Origin: Platycnemis pennipes
Lineage: Eukaryota; Arthropoda; Insecta; Odonata; Platycnemididae
Direction: 5' to 3'
Assembly: GCA_933228895.1 (NCBI GenBank)
Contig: OW121855.1
Location: 41,182,698-41,246,697 of the forward strand
DNA: 64,000 nucleotides
Shown: positions 47,443 through 56,862 of the stretch, piece by piece
How the letters are laid out: each line of letters opens with the position of its first letter
How positions within the stretch are numbered: the stretch's first letter is position 1
Program-made: the position numbers and the translations under genes
The notes under the pieces: generated by a model
Seen by the model: the letters and a program-made list of their open reading frames with translations, nothing else
Databases searched by the model: none
Told to the model about the DNA's origin: nothing

Positions 47443-50400
47443 CATGGAGTCTTACTCTTCATTACAGTCCATCCAGAATGGTAATCACATGGCGGAATAG
47501 GACTTCAAATAAGCAGTTTCCTACGGGATAGACCCTATAAATCATCGCGACTGGCAATAAGCCACCAATGAAAGATATTTTACGTTACGCAAGTCATGCA
47601 AGAGTGCTGAAAATGTCCACAAGAATACGTGAGGAAAAGTCACAAAAGGTTTTCGGGATTTAAAATCCATCGCCATTGGCCTATATTATTAAGAACAAAG
47701 ACTTAATTATGATGCATACGTTGATATAACCATAATTGATATATTTAGCAAAAATATTTTTTTCAAAATGTTGCACATTATGCACAAGCACAGTTTCCCC
47801 TTAACGTTTGAGGTGAAATAATTATGTTTATAATCATTTGCCGTGCATTAAAAGCCCAAAATATGTAGAATATATCTTTCTGTGGATCACATGCGTTTTA
47901 AAAGCAGAAGACATGTATCGTTTCCCGGCCCGCCAAAATTAGGCCCTCAAAATTAGAACATTGTGCATGATACGACGTAACATTGATACGTGCTTGCGCT
48001 AATATTATAAATATTTTTGGAATCAGGCAATATACTTATTACTCCTCCTAACCTAAATACACGTGCGTAATGTAAATGAAAAAAATAAAATAAACCAATA
48101 GTGGAACTTTTGAATACGTCTTAACGAGCTCTACGAGGGTAGCGGCAGGGAAACTTTGGCCGGGTATTTTTTTGAGACTTCATCAGATGCTGGCCATAGA
48201 ATTGTCGCGACAAATCCAATCCCCTCTGGGTGAGTCCGAAATTCCCATGAATACGTTCCATTGGTAATTCCAAAGTGATTATTTCTCGGTGGAGGATGGG
48301 TGGCAAAGCGATGGGGGAGTTAACGGGAGGTGAGTGGGGATTTGGGAGCTTGCTTCAGGAAGACAAGACTCCTCAAGTCTCTTTTTTCCGCCCTGTGGGA
48401 AAACTCATATTCTTCTTCCATTTGAGAGACTTAGTGGAGTGACTTTAAATTAGGAGGAAGCCTTCGAAGGAGGAGAAAACAGCGGCTGGATAATGTGGAA
48501 GTCGGCTTTCTCGAGAAAAATAATCGAAAAATTCTTTTCTGAATGGCATATTCCCGTTTTCTGGGAAGAGCAGAGTACGCAAAATCAGATAATAAGGCAC
48601 TCCCTTCCATACCATCCAATGTCTCCACACTATACTCCGAGGTAATCCTCTCTGGCTCTGATTATGGTACCTTCATTACCTTTCCTATGCACATTGCGAC
48701 TAAGAATAGCCAGAACCTGATTCCTGCGGCAGAGATCAGGGACTAAATAAATATCTTTTTGGTGTCGGTATATGTATCTATGAGCATAAACATAGCTATT
48801 CTGAAGCAAAGGGCCTTAAGTAAATTATTCAATGACTAAGAATTCCATTTGGGCATATAACACGTGTATCACAACCTCCACTGTAGTGATATTTCGTTTT
48901 AGGTGATCCAGTATCTAAGGGTTCTCGTACACCCAACGTAAGCTTAAGAACAAGATGAACTGTCTGTGCCTCAGTTTGGATTTGAACTCACGACGATTTG
49001 GTTTTCCAGCTAGCATGTTACCAACCTTTCTACTGCTGTTGGGCGATCTGAACGGAGTAGTTTTTATGTGTACTTTGTGATTCCTTAGCATATTTTACAA
49101 GGTATGCGATGCCGATAATAAAGAGTGTGCAACTCAATATATGAAATAACTCGAAGTCCTTTTTTTATTTTTTTCTAGCTATAATAATAGGTACTCTAAT
49201 AATCTAGAAGTCAAATAGGTGATTCAGGCTGGAGATCGTTTAGTTAATTACTTCTCTGTAACTTTTCACAATGCTGATGTGTTTAATTTTGCATTATTTC
49301 TGGTTTTGCTACGCTGGTTCTTATGCAGTGGCGATAGTTCATTTTTCAGAATTCCTTCTGGAGGCCTGAAAATCCCATATGGTTTTCCAGCGAGGCTAAT
49401 GTTAGCAAAATAGTCCAGCAAAGCTAAACTCGACAGTTGGCAAATAATATTTAAGGGCCTTTCAACGCAGATAGTTATGTTCCAACTTATGGTATCCTAA
49501 CGCCTCCAATTCTCGAATTCGTCGATTTCAAAAAATAAGGTGGGATAATTTTACCTTGAATCAACATATATATTAGTGGATTATTAATAGAATTAGAAAA
49601 GAAGATAATCAAAATTTATATACTTATACACACACAATTTTTTAGGAACTGACATTCTGATGCTTTTATTTGAAAGTTTTTCCGTGCCATCTACCATGTT
49701 CTTAAGAATCTTAACGTGTCTTTTTACTACAGTATTCATAATTACAAGAATGCTTATATAATCCAGATATGATTTTAAATCACACGGTAAACTGAGGTTA
49801 TTATTTTGTTATTGATAAATTAAAGGTAGGAAGACTAGTTATCGGATTGAGAAGGATAATATTGGACTATGTTTGAGAATAACGTGAGAAATTGAAGGTT
49901 CTTTAATATCTTGGAGGAAATTAGTGAACAAAATTACAAGCTCTAAATATGTGGTAACGCCTTAAAGAGATGTTTTTAGTGCAAGAAATGAATGCACTAC
50001 AATATATTTATCCATGAAAGGGCTATTTTAATCAAAATTCTTGGGCGCATCATTGTTTCACAAAAAAAAGATAAAAACTTGACGTTCCGGTTAGCTTGTG
50101 TTTAGTACGATTTAGTAAGGATTAGTCAGGGAAAATTGTAAGTCAGGATTAGCAATTCTTTCGTGAAAATATTGGCATGGGTGATAATTTTCCTCGAGGA
50201 AATTACACCAACCAGTTTAAATGCTAGTAATTTTCGCACTGCCATGAATATTTGCCAAAGTTACTCTTTTCGTCGCCGGGGAGAGATATATGACGGGATT
50301 CATTTTCTCCCACCGATTGACCTTATGAAAACACTCGACGACTTCGTTGACTAATGACTGATACGATTATAAACTGCCCCAACAAATTTTGATAACAATC
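47443..50400. other. Intergenic AT-rich DNA
   Basis: Besides the tRNA-like fragment at 48975-49040, nothing recognisable. Confidence 0.55.
48975..49040 (-). mobile_element. tRNA-derived SINE-like head
   Basis: On the minus strand GGTTGGTAACATGCTAGC (A-box region, 49026-49010), a loop containing GGAAAACC, then GTGAGTTCAAATCC (B box AGTTCAAATCC, 48988-48978) lie at the spacing of a real tRNA. This is the most tRNA-like segment in the window, but no matching acceptor arms are visible. Confidence 0.5.
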
Positions 50401-50850
50401 CTCGCGAGTTTCTTCGGTTGAGGAAAGAGGGAATACATTTTCCCCCGATCCGAAAAGTTCTCTTAGCAGTCGCTCCTTCAAGTCAGTCGTTGCCTGCACT
50501 CCCATCCACATCGCACTCACCAACTCCAACAGCCTCCTCTCTTTCATCCCTCCCCCACCCACCTCAGCCTCCCGATCGCAGTCTCCCTCACACTCCACCA
50601 AATCCTCGCGGCTAACTAAGCACGCTCCCGCTTCCTCCGTGTCGCCCCGCCGAGACTTTTTTTTATTACCACGCCGAGAAGTGCCTCTCGACATCATTTG
50701 TACATCCAGTGCGTGTGGCGGAGGCGAGTGCTCATTTTCCCTTCAAGACCTCGGCCATCCCCCTCGGCTTTCTCTCCTGTGGCTGGCTCCGCGCACGGCG
50801 TTTTATGCCTCTGAAACTCGGCCGTGTCCATTTTTTTGTCTCCTTTTTCC
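50400..50850. promoter_or_regulatory. GC/pyrimidine-rich island nearest the kek 3' side
   Basis: C/T- and CpG-rich plus strand, similar in composition to the other islands, about 3 kb beyond the kek stop codon. Candidate regulatory DNA. Confidence 0.3.
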
Positions 50851-53400
50851 TCATGTTTTAATTTATTATTTACTTTTCAAACTTTAATCCAGAAGACATT
50901 TAGAGGCAAGATTCATTTGGGATATCTGGGACTGGTTTCAGGATTCAAGGGATTGAGAGGAAATGGAAAAAAGGCGCACTATAATACCTTTGTGGGGTTA
51001 CCAGATTGTTTGGAAAATTTGGCCAGGAATAACTTGTGGAGGGATTGCTACTTTAATGTTAGTAGAGCTCTCTTATTTTAAAGTCCCTCCTAGAACTGAT
51101 TTTAAAAGTTGCAAAAAGCCAAGCTAAAATCCCATTTCATAGGTTGCTTATAATTAAAATATAGTCAAAATAATTTGCATCCAATAGCTTATATGATTAA
51201 CGTCTGATGCCTAGTTATTGTGCGGGATCAAACAAGAAAGATCACTTTCAAAGTGGTACTGTATATAAAATGGCGTTTTAGTAATGCTTGTTTTGTCTTA
51301 TATTTGATGAATATAGATGAATGTCTACTGATCGAAACCACTAAAACACTTTGAAATGCACTATTCTTTAAAAAATGCGAAAAGATTTACAGTGCTTCTA
51401 ATAATTGTATAAGTATCATAATAATAGGTATAGAATAAATATATCATGAATTTCATCGTTTAAACAGTATACAATAAATAATTTGTGATAATAAAGTATT
51501 AATATTTTACCTGTATAAGGAGGCTGTATTCCATATCATGTTTATCATATTCACACCTATTTATGAGAAACAACAAAATACATATTTATCACCAGTATAT
51601 AGTAGACAAAATGAGCTTTTTTAACCTTTCGTGATGGAATTGTAGTATACTTATAAGCTATAATGCCAAAGATTATAATTTTCAATCTCAAAATTTATGC
51701 ACTCAGATGCAACAAATGAATATTATCAGCTATTCAGCCATTGTGGTTTTCATCAGCAATCTCCATCTTGGCACAAAAGAGTGCATGTGCTTCTCTCAGC
51801 CCAAAATGTTTTAAAGAGATAAATTCAATGTTATAAAATACTTGATAATCGTAAAAGCATTTCCATTCGAATTGCATGGGACTTATTGTAAAAGGCTTAT
51901 TTGTCTCTTTAGTAGCCTGGGTTGGGATTGCGACGTAGGCGAAATGAAAAGCAGTGATTATTTTTTAGGAAGAATATCTAAATTTAATTTGAATTCATGG
52001 GATACATTTCATTTAAAACAGCGGATATGCGGTCTTTTAGGAATTTATCCTTTAAATTATTCTTTCATATTTGAATTCCAAACTTTATCCAAATTGTATC
52101 AGCACTCATGTTCTCCAAATCAAACAGTGGAAACACATTTTACACATTAAATAATAAAATCTGTGGAAACAATTTCCTTCTCTTAGCATTGATGACGAGT
52201 AATTAAAAAACTTTCGTTATTCGGCAAAATCTTTTAAAGAGATAAACTGTTTGGAGGCATGCTTGTCCGGCGTTTGATTATCTTTCAAAAAATCCAATCT
52301 CATTTAATATAACTGAAAATTAAGGATTGAACCGTTCACACTAAATTTTCTTGTCTCGTCCCCCGAAAAACATTTTTTATGCCGGAGACCTGTGCATACC
52401 CGCCACCGTTTATCTCACGGTTGACGACTTCTGGCCACAAGCTTACAATCACTCAGAGCCCATTTGTTTTAGGAAATTTACTCATCCTGTTAAGCTGATA
52501 AAAATCTAAATTCGTTCATTCGCCGAACATTTGCCCAAAATGTACACATTCACTCAGATTCACAAAAATTTATCACTGTTACCTTCCTTGGAAATCACGT
52601 AACATCGTTCATGTTAAGATTCCGTTATTTTTTTTCTTTGAATTGCTGGCAACGCTCTCATTCCATCACTCATTTTTGATTCGCTACCAAAATAGTCCGA
52701 GGAGGTATGAATTGCTCCCTTAGCCATGGCGCTCTATCTCTCATCCTCATAATCATCCACTTACACGATACTCTCGTTAGGAATAAGAGTCCCAGATTTA
52801 AATATCTTATTACAAAAAAATTCTCAAAATCACGGAGGCAAAACGAATCTAGGAGCCAGGAGAAAAATTCAAACTGGAACATGAAGGATGCTCTTTTTAC
52901 AACACCATGAATTTAGCAGTATTTACACGAAGATATTCCAAATGGGTTTGATTTTCCGACGAGTAGTTTTGGTATTTTTTTTCTAATATGAAAAATTAAA
53001 AATCCATCTTTTCAAGTTTAGAATCACTCTCTCACCTTTCAGGATCATTTACGGTTCATTTCCCTTTAGCCATTTTTCTACGAGATGTTTCTATGTCAGG
53101 TAGCACTGTCCTAACACCGTTGTTATCCCCCAAAACCATTTTCGTAGATCTTCTATTTACACACCTGAAAGCCGACAAGTTTTCTCCCTAATCCGATCCT
53201 TTAAGGACAATCTAGCCATTTACTTTCTCCAGAAAAGCGATGCAGAACTTTTTAGCTCACTGAGGAAAACACTTCAATTGTCAACACGTCAACGCCCCCC
53301 AAAGACATCACTTCCACAGCCAACCTTCACACGCTCGCCTTCTCACTCCTTGCACTGATAACTTCATTCTGAGGTCTAAGGTAACTTTAGGAAACAGCTC
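50850..53400. other. AT-rich DNA on the kek 3' side
   Basis: No gene recognised. May include a long kek 3' UTR, but no boundary can be drawn. Confidence 0.45.
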
Positions 53401-53770
53401 ACTCGTGACATCGCTCCAAGACGAGTATAATGTTCTGACGCAAGTGGCTTTTTAAACAGAAACACGTTACGTTCATTCACGCTTTCGCGCGTTTCTTTTT
53501 TTCTCTAATTACCCCATCGTTACCGCAAAAATATTCGTAGACCAGAAATGCTCCACCGTCTCTTTCCAATACCGCAACGCAGGACACACCCTCGTCTGTT
53601 ACGTTATAAGCTCCAGAAACGGCAAAAGTGAGACTCACGAAGTTCCGGCGAAGAACCCGAAGCTCGGAGGCATCTTTAGCGGCTCCCTGGAGGGCAGAGG
53701 GAAGTGTTTCATTGGGGCAGGGAAAACTTCGGAATGGAGCACAACAGCAAGGGCAAACTCTTTGGAATTT
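53400..53770 (-). other. Presumed start of the kek 3' UTR; no poly(A) signal found nearby
   Basis: The kek stop is TGA at 53773-53771, after codons for EFVSL. Reading on along the minus strand I see GC-moderate noncoding DNA that becomes AT-rich below about 53.3 kb. By eye I found no AATAAA or ATTAAA on the minus strand in the first several hundred bases, so the 3' UTR is either long or uses a variant signal. Its end is unknown. Confidence 0.35.
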
Positions 53771-56566
53771 TCAAAGTGACACGAACTCAGCGGGTAGGTT
53801 GCTGACCAGCGGTGGCGGTGGTGGCGTAGGAATTTCCATTAGCACCGAATCTCCTCCAGATGTCCTTCCCGAGTCTTGCTCCTCGCCTTCCAAGGTCCTC
53901 CCTCCACCACCCTCGTCATCATCCTCCTCGGACATTGTTCCCTCTGGGAGAGACAGCTTGGAGCTGCCGTCAGCGGTCACCCTGGGACCCATGTTGTCGT
54001 AATGAGGCCCAACCCTGACGATGGGACCGGTGTCCACTACTGCAGCGGAAACCCCCGCCTCCAGTACACCAATTGGAGTTTTAGGCCTCTGCCTCCTGGG
54101 CAGGGTAGCGAACACCGAGGGCCCTCTGCTTTCGGAGACTTCTCCACACGAGGCATCCTGGAATGAATCGTCACCAGCGTACTGTATCGGGGCTGGTATC
54201 GGGTAGGCCCTACCATAACCGTGCTTGGAGTGCGGCGTAGGCATGGTGCAATGAAGATCTTGGTGATAGAATGGCGCATGGCAAGGATAACCATCATTCG
54301 TCGTCGATGTGGCCACACTTACTGCTGTCGGTCCGGAACCAGCGGATTTTCCTGTTTGCTGCTCCAGCTTGCCACCAGTGGTTCCAGCAGTACCTTGAAC
54401 ACCACCCGCTGCAGAGCCCTTCTTACTTCGCCTCGGTATATCCAATAGGTCAGGGTATCTCTGTGCCGCAGAGTTTGGGTCTTCGGCCTCTTGACTGACG
54501 GAAACTGAGATGAAAATGTTACCGAACGCTCCTGTTGGAAGACCCGAAGAAAACTCGGGAGGAGGAGCCAAAGTGGGCCCACCTCTCGAAGAAAACGCAC
54601 CACTAATGTGGCTGGGGAAGTGACCGGAATTTGCTGTGGCAGCGGGATGAGAAATCGGAGATTCCACGACTGCTGGTGCCGCGTGGTGAGACTCGATTGT
54701 TATGTGAAGTGGAGGGGGACCTTGTGGAACGTGCTGTGGATGCCTGCTCAAGGTTTGCTGCTGGACTGGCTGCTGTTGTATGTGCTGCGGATGTTGCTGT
54801 TGCTGGTGTTGATGTGCCGCGCTAGGCACGCTCGGTGCTTGCGGTTGCGACACGGGGATTATCATGTGTTGCGGGTCGACCAACTCGCAGGTGGACATGT
54901 CGCGACTGACGTCCAGGAGTTCCATCTCAGTCTGCGACGTGGCGTCGAAGCTCGCACCGGCCGAAGCCCTCTCCGCGCTGCTGGCGTCCAGAAGCTTCTT
55001 CTCCTGCTCCGTCAAGCTGGAGCTTCCAGTCAAAATCTGCCCCCCTTTCCGCTTCCGCTTTCCGCCCCCGCTCCCACTCCTCCGCCTCAGGACGGTCCTT
55101 CGACCACAGAGACAAGCGCACACGATCGCTCCGCTCAGGGCGCCCAGACCGGCGGCCGAGGCCCCCGCCAGGATCCCCGCCCAGACCAGCCACGACTCAG
55201 CTTTACTCAGCGTCGTGGCGACCACCACCTCGGGAAGCAGGAGGGAAACGTTTGCCGAGGCGATTCCTCCGGAGTTGAACGCAACGCAGGCGTAGTCACC
55301 GGCATCCGTCTCGGTCAAGTTGGAGATGGTCAAGTTGGTCCACTTTTCCAGTCCCGTCTCTTCCATCACTAAGAGCACTTGGTCGGGCACTATGTCAACA
55401 TCTTCCGGATCCGTTGAATCGTTCAATGGAGCCCACGGGGGTAAGATCTTCCCTCCGAACAGCCACCTCACATTAGGCTCAGGATCTCCCCTCACGTAGC
55501 ACCCTAACGTGGCGTTGCCACCAACCTCACCCTGAACCATACTCTCACTCAGTGACACTTGGGGAGAACACGCAAAGTCCATAGCTGAAGCATCTTCCCA
55601 TGGGTGGTTGGCTAGTCTTTCAGGCTCCTTACAGATCAAAGTAAAGGAATACAACTTGCTCGATAATAGCCATGACCGAAAATCTCTTAGCTCACAGTCA
55701 CACCGCCACGGATTACCGTCCAAGGAGAGCGTCTTTAACCTCTTACAGGGCATGAAAACTGCCTCCGATAGTTTTTTAAGCCTATTGTTAGCCAGGTTCA
55801 ACGTCTCTAAGGCTACGAGGTTGACAAACGTGTCCCGGTGGACGCTCTCGAGGTGGCAATGCTTCATTTCTAACGTCCTAAGGTGAGGTAAGGAGGGGAA
55901 CTGTATCCGCTGCAGCTCCGTGATGGGATTCCCGTTCAGGGTTAACACCCGAAGGCGGTCGTTGCCGGAGAAGGTTTCCGGGTGGAGAGTAGTGATCCTG
56001 TTATCCGACAGGTCCACTTCGACGAGAATGGTGAGGTCCCTGAATGCGTCTCTGTGCACTTCTCGAATGCCCGCACCTCGAGCGAACACGCGCTGCAGGT
56101 TGAGGAGGCCCACCGAGCGGAACGCGTCCCGCGGGAGGATCGGAACGTCGTTGCCCGCCAGGTCCAGGACCTGGATGTCGGCGTTGAGGGTCGCGGGGAC
56201 GGCGGTGAACCCGGCCTCCCGACAAAGGGCGGTCTTCTTACCGGAGATCCACTTGCAGCGACAGCTGGCGGGGCAGTCCGTCCAGTCTGGAGCGGCGAAG
56301 GCGACGAGGCCCCCGGAGGCCAGCAGCAGAACGACGAGGAGGCGGGCGACCAGGGCGCGTCCGGGACGGTGTCCCACGCGACCTCCGCCGCTACCTTCGC
56401 CGCCTCCTCCGCCGCCGCTGTACGTATGGAGGGGCGGGGACTGCCGGCGACGGCTCGGGGGCCTTCCCGGCGGCAGCGGCGGCGGTGGTTCCTCCGACCG
56501 CGTCTTGCGGCAGTCTCTCCGAGGGCTTCGTCCACGCACTCGTGTCCCCGTCGCGTCGTTTGCCAT
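53771..56566 (-). CDS. kek: Kekkon-like LRR-Ig single-pass transmembrane protein (931 aa)
   Basis: Kekkon proteins are insect cell-surface LRR-Ig proteins; Drosophila Kek1 binds and inhibits the EGF receptor, and paralogs act in BMP and neurotrophin-type signalling. Seen here: a basic and Gly-rich leader (1-70), a hydrophobic signal sequence (about 71-92), LRRNT (Cys98, 102, 104, 115), seven LRRs (about 131-284), LRRCT (NPWRCDC; Cys289, 291, 312, 333), one Ig domain (about 335-445; Cys356, Trp368 and Cys427 in DAGDYAC), a TM helix (459-487), an Arg-rich stop-transfer, and a 440-residue tail. The tail has a Gln/His-rich tract (584-613), an acidic patch (about 880-898) and a C-terminal FVSL. 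Sequons: N351, N382, N411, N416, N439. The start is fixed: in-frame TAG at 56650-56648 upstream, good context (AACATGG), and no other Met until about residue 234. The LRR7-Ig-TM order and intronless coding region fit the family. The ~70 residues before the signal core are unusually long. I could not decide the paralog. Confidence 0.93.
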   Translation of the reverse strand: MANDATGTRVRGRSPRRDCRKTRSEEPPPPLPPGRPPSRRRQSPPLHTYSGGGGGGEGSGGGRVGHRPGRALVARLLVVLLLASGGLVAFAAPDWTDCPASCRCKWISGKKTALCREAGFTAVPATLNADIQVLDLAGNDVPILPRDAFRSVGLLNLQRVFARGAGIREVHRDAFRDLTILVEVDLSDNRITTLHPETFSGNDRLRVLTLNGNPITELQRIQFPSLPHLRTLEMKHCHLESVHRDTFVNLVALETLNLANNRLKKLSEAVFMPCKRLKTLSLDGNPWRCDCELRDFRSWLLSSKLYSFTLICKEPERLANHPWEDASAMDFACSPQVSLSESMVQGEVGGNATLGCYVRGDPEPNVRWLFGGKILPPWAPLNDSTDPEDVDIVPDQVLLVMEETGLEKWTNLTISNLTETDAGDYACVAFNSGGIASANVSLLLPEVVVATTLSKAESWLVWAGILAGASAAGLGALSGAIVCACLCGRRTVLRRRSGSGGGKRKRKGGQILTGSSSLTEQEKKLLDASSAERASAGASFDATSQTEMELLDVSRDMSTCELVDPQHMIIPVSQPQAPSVPSAAHQHQQQQHPQHIQQQPVQQQTLSRHPQHVPQGPPPLHITIESHHAAPAVVESPISHPAATANSGHFPSHISGAFSSRGGPTLAPPPEFSSGLPTGAFGNIFISVSVSQEAEDPNSAAQRYPDLLDIPRRSKKGSAAGGVQGTAGTTGGKLEQQTGKSAGSGPTAVSVATSTTNDGYPCHAPFYHQDLHCTMPTPHSKHGYGRAYPIPAPIQYAGDDSFQDASCGEVSESRGPSVFATLPRRQRPKTPIGVLEAGVSAAVVDTGPIVRVGPHYDNMGPRVTADGSSKLSLPEGTMSEEDDDEGGGGRTLEGEEQDSGRTSGGDSVLMEIPTPPPPPLVSNLPAEFVSL
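54728..54817 (-). repeat. Gln/His codon repeat inside the kek cytoplasmic tail
   Basis: Residues about 584-613 of the kekkon-like protein are dominated by Gln and His, encoded by imperfect CAG/CAA/CAT/CAC codons. Codons are mixed rather than pure, so the tract is not an unstable pure CAG run. It sits in the low-complexity cytoplasmic region, is likely disordered, and probably varies in length between alleles or species. Confidence 0.7.
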
Positions 56567-56567
56567 G

Positions 56568-56678
56568 TTAGCCGGCGTCGTGCGCCGACTGTCTGGGGGG
56601 TGGGGGGCCCAATTGGGCCCGAGCCACGCGGCCCGCCCGGCCCGCAGCTATTTGGCGCCGCAGCTCGTCCGGAGTCAT
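56568..56678 (-). CDS. Upstream ORF 2 in the kek leader (36 codons)
   Basis: An ATG at 56678-56676, overlapping the TGA of upstream ORF 1, opens 36 codons starting MTPDELRRQI, with an Arg/Ala-rich middle and a PPPP run. It stops at TAA (56570-56568), leaving a single C before the kek ATG. It has A at +4 and G at -1, a moderate context. The ATGA junction and the TAAC-ATG junction would let terminating ribosomes sit next to the following start. Inference: a translational control element for kek. Confidence 0.4.
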   Translation of the reverse strand: MTPDELRRQIAAGRAGRVARAQLGPPPPRQSAHDAG

Positions 56679-56791
56679 CGTGCGGTGGCGGTCGAAGCCG
56701 CGACGCCAGCGCTGCCGCCGACGGCGCCACCGACGCGGCCGGCCTCAGACACGTCTACCGTGTGATGCCAGAGTGGTGGAGAGGCCAGCAT
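56675..56791 (-). CDS. Upstream ORF 1 in the kek leader (38 codons)
   Basis: An ATG at 56791-56789 opens a 38-codon ORF ending in TGA at 56677-56675. It starts MLASPPLWHH and its second half is Gly/Ala/Val-rich. It is in the same frame as kek but separated from it by TGA and then TAG. The start context is CGATGC, which is weak (C at +4), so leaky scanning would be expected. Its stop overlaps the next upstream start as ATGA. Whether it is translated is unknown; upstream ORFs of this size commonly reduce main-ORF translation. Confidence 0.4.
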   Translation of the reverse strand: MLASPPLWHHTVDVSEAGRVGGAVGGSAGVAASTATAR

Positions 56792-56814
56792 CGAACCGGA
56801 GACTCCTTGGAGGA

Positions 56815-56862
56815 GGGTTCCTGTGGAAGTGGAAAAGGAATATCTTAGCAAATTGCCAACGA
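56815..56862 (-). promoter_or_regulatory. Candidate 3' splice site upstream of the kek coding exon
   Basis: Read on the minus strand, a pyrimidine-rich tract (TTCCTTTTCCACTTCCACAG) ends in CAG at 56821-56822, followed by GAACCC. A CTAAG sequence resembling a branch point lies about 25-30 nt upstream. Composition changes abruptly here, from GC-rich leader to AT-rich DNA. This is the pattern of an intron-exon border in a 5' UTR. I could not identify the partner donor or first exon. Confidence 0.6.

Larger units (their letters stand above)
56567..56820 (-). other. Presumed 5' UTR part of the kek coding exon
   Basis: This GC- and CpG-rich stretch lies between a strong candidate splice acceptor and the kek ATG. 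It contains two ATG-initiated upstream ORFs arranged head to tail. The kek reading frame is closed here by TGA (56677-56675) and TAG (56650-56648), so this is leader rather than missed coding sequence. Inference: it is the 5' UTR portion of the exon that carries the whole coding region. A transcription start inside it, without splicing, is the alternative. Confidence 0.55.

Noticed and set aside
55942..56730. 262-codon minus-strand ORF in another frame over the kek 5' region
   Set aside because: It begins with GTG, not ATG, overlaps kek entirely in a shifted frame and is Arg/Pro/Ser-rich. A eukaryotic gene here is not credible.
55920..56848. Long plus-strand ORFs (281 and 288 codons) antisense to kek
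   Set aside because: They overlap the GC-rich LRR-coding region, are Arg/Pro/Ala-rich, have no domain, and are what stop-poor GC-rich antisense DNA produces. The same applies to 54608-55372.
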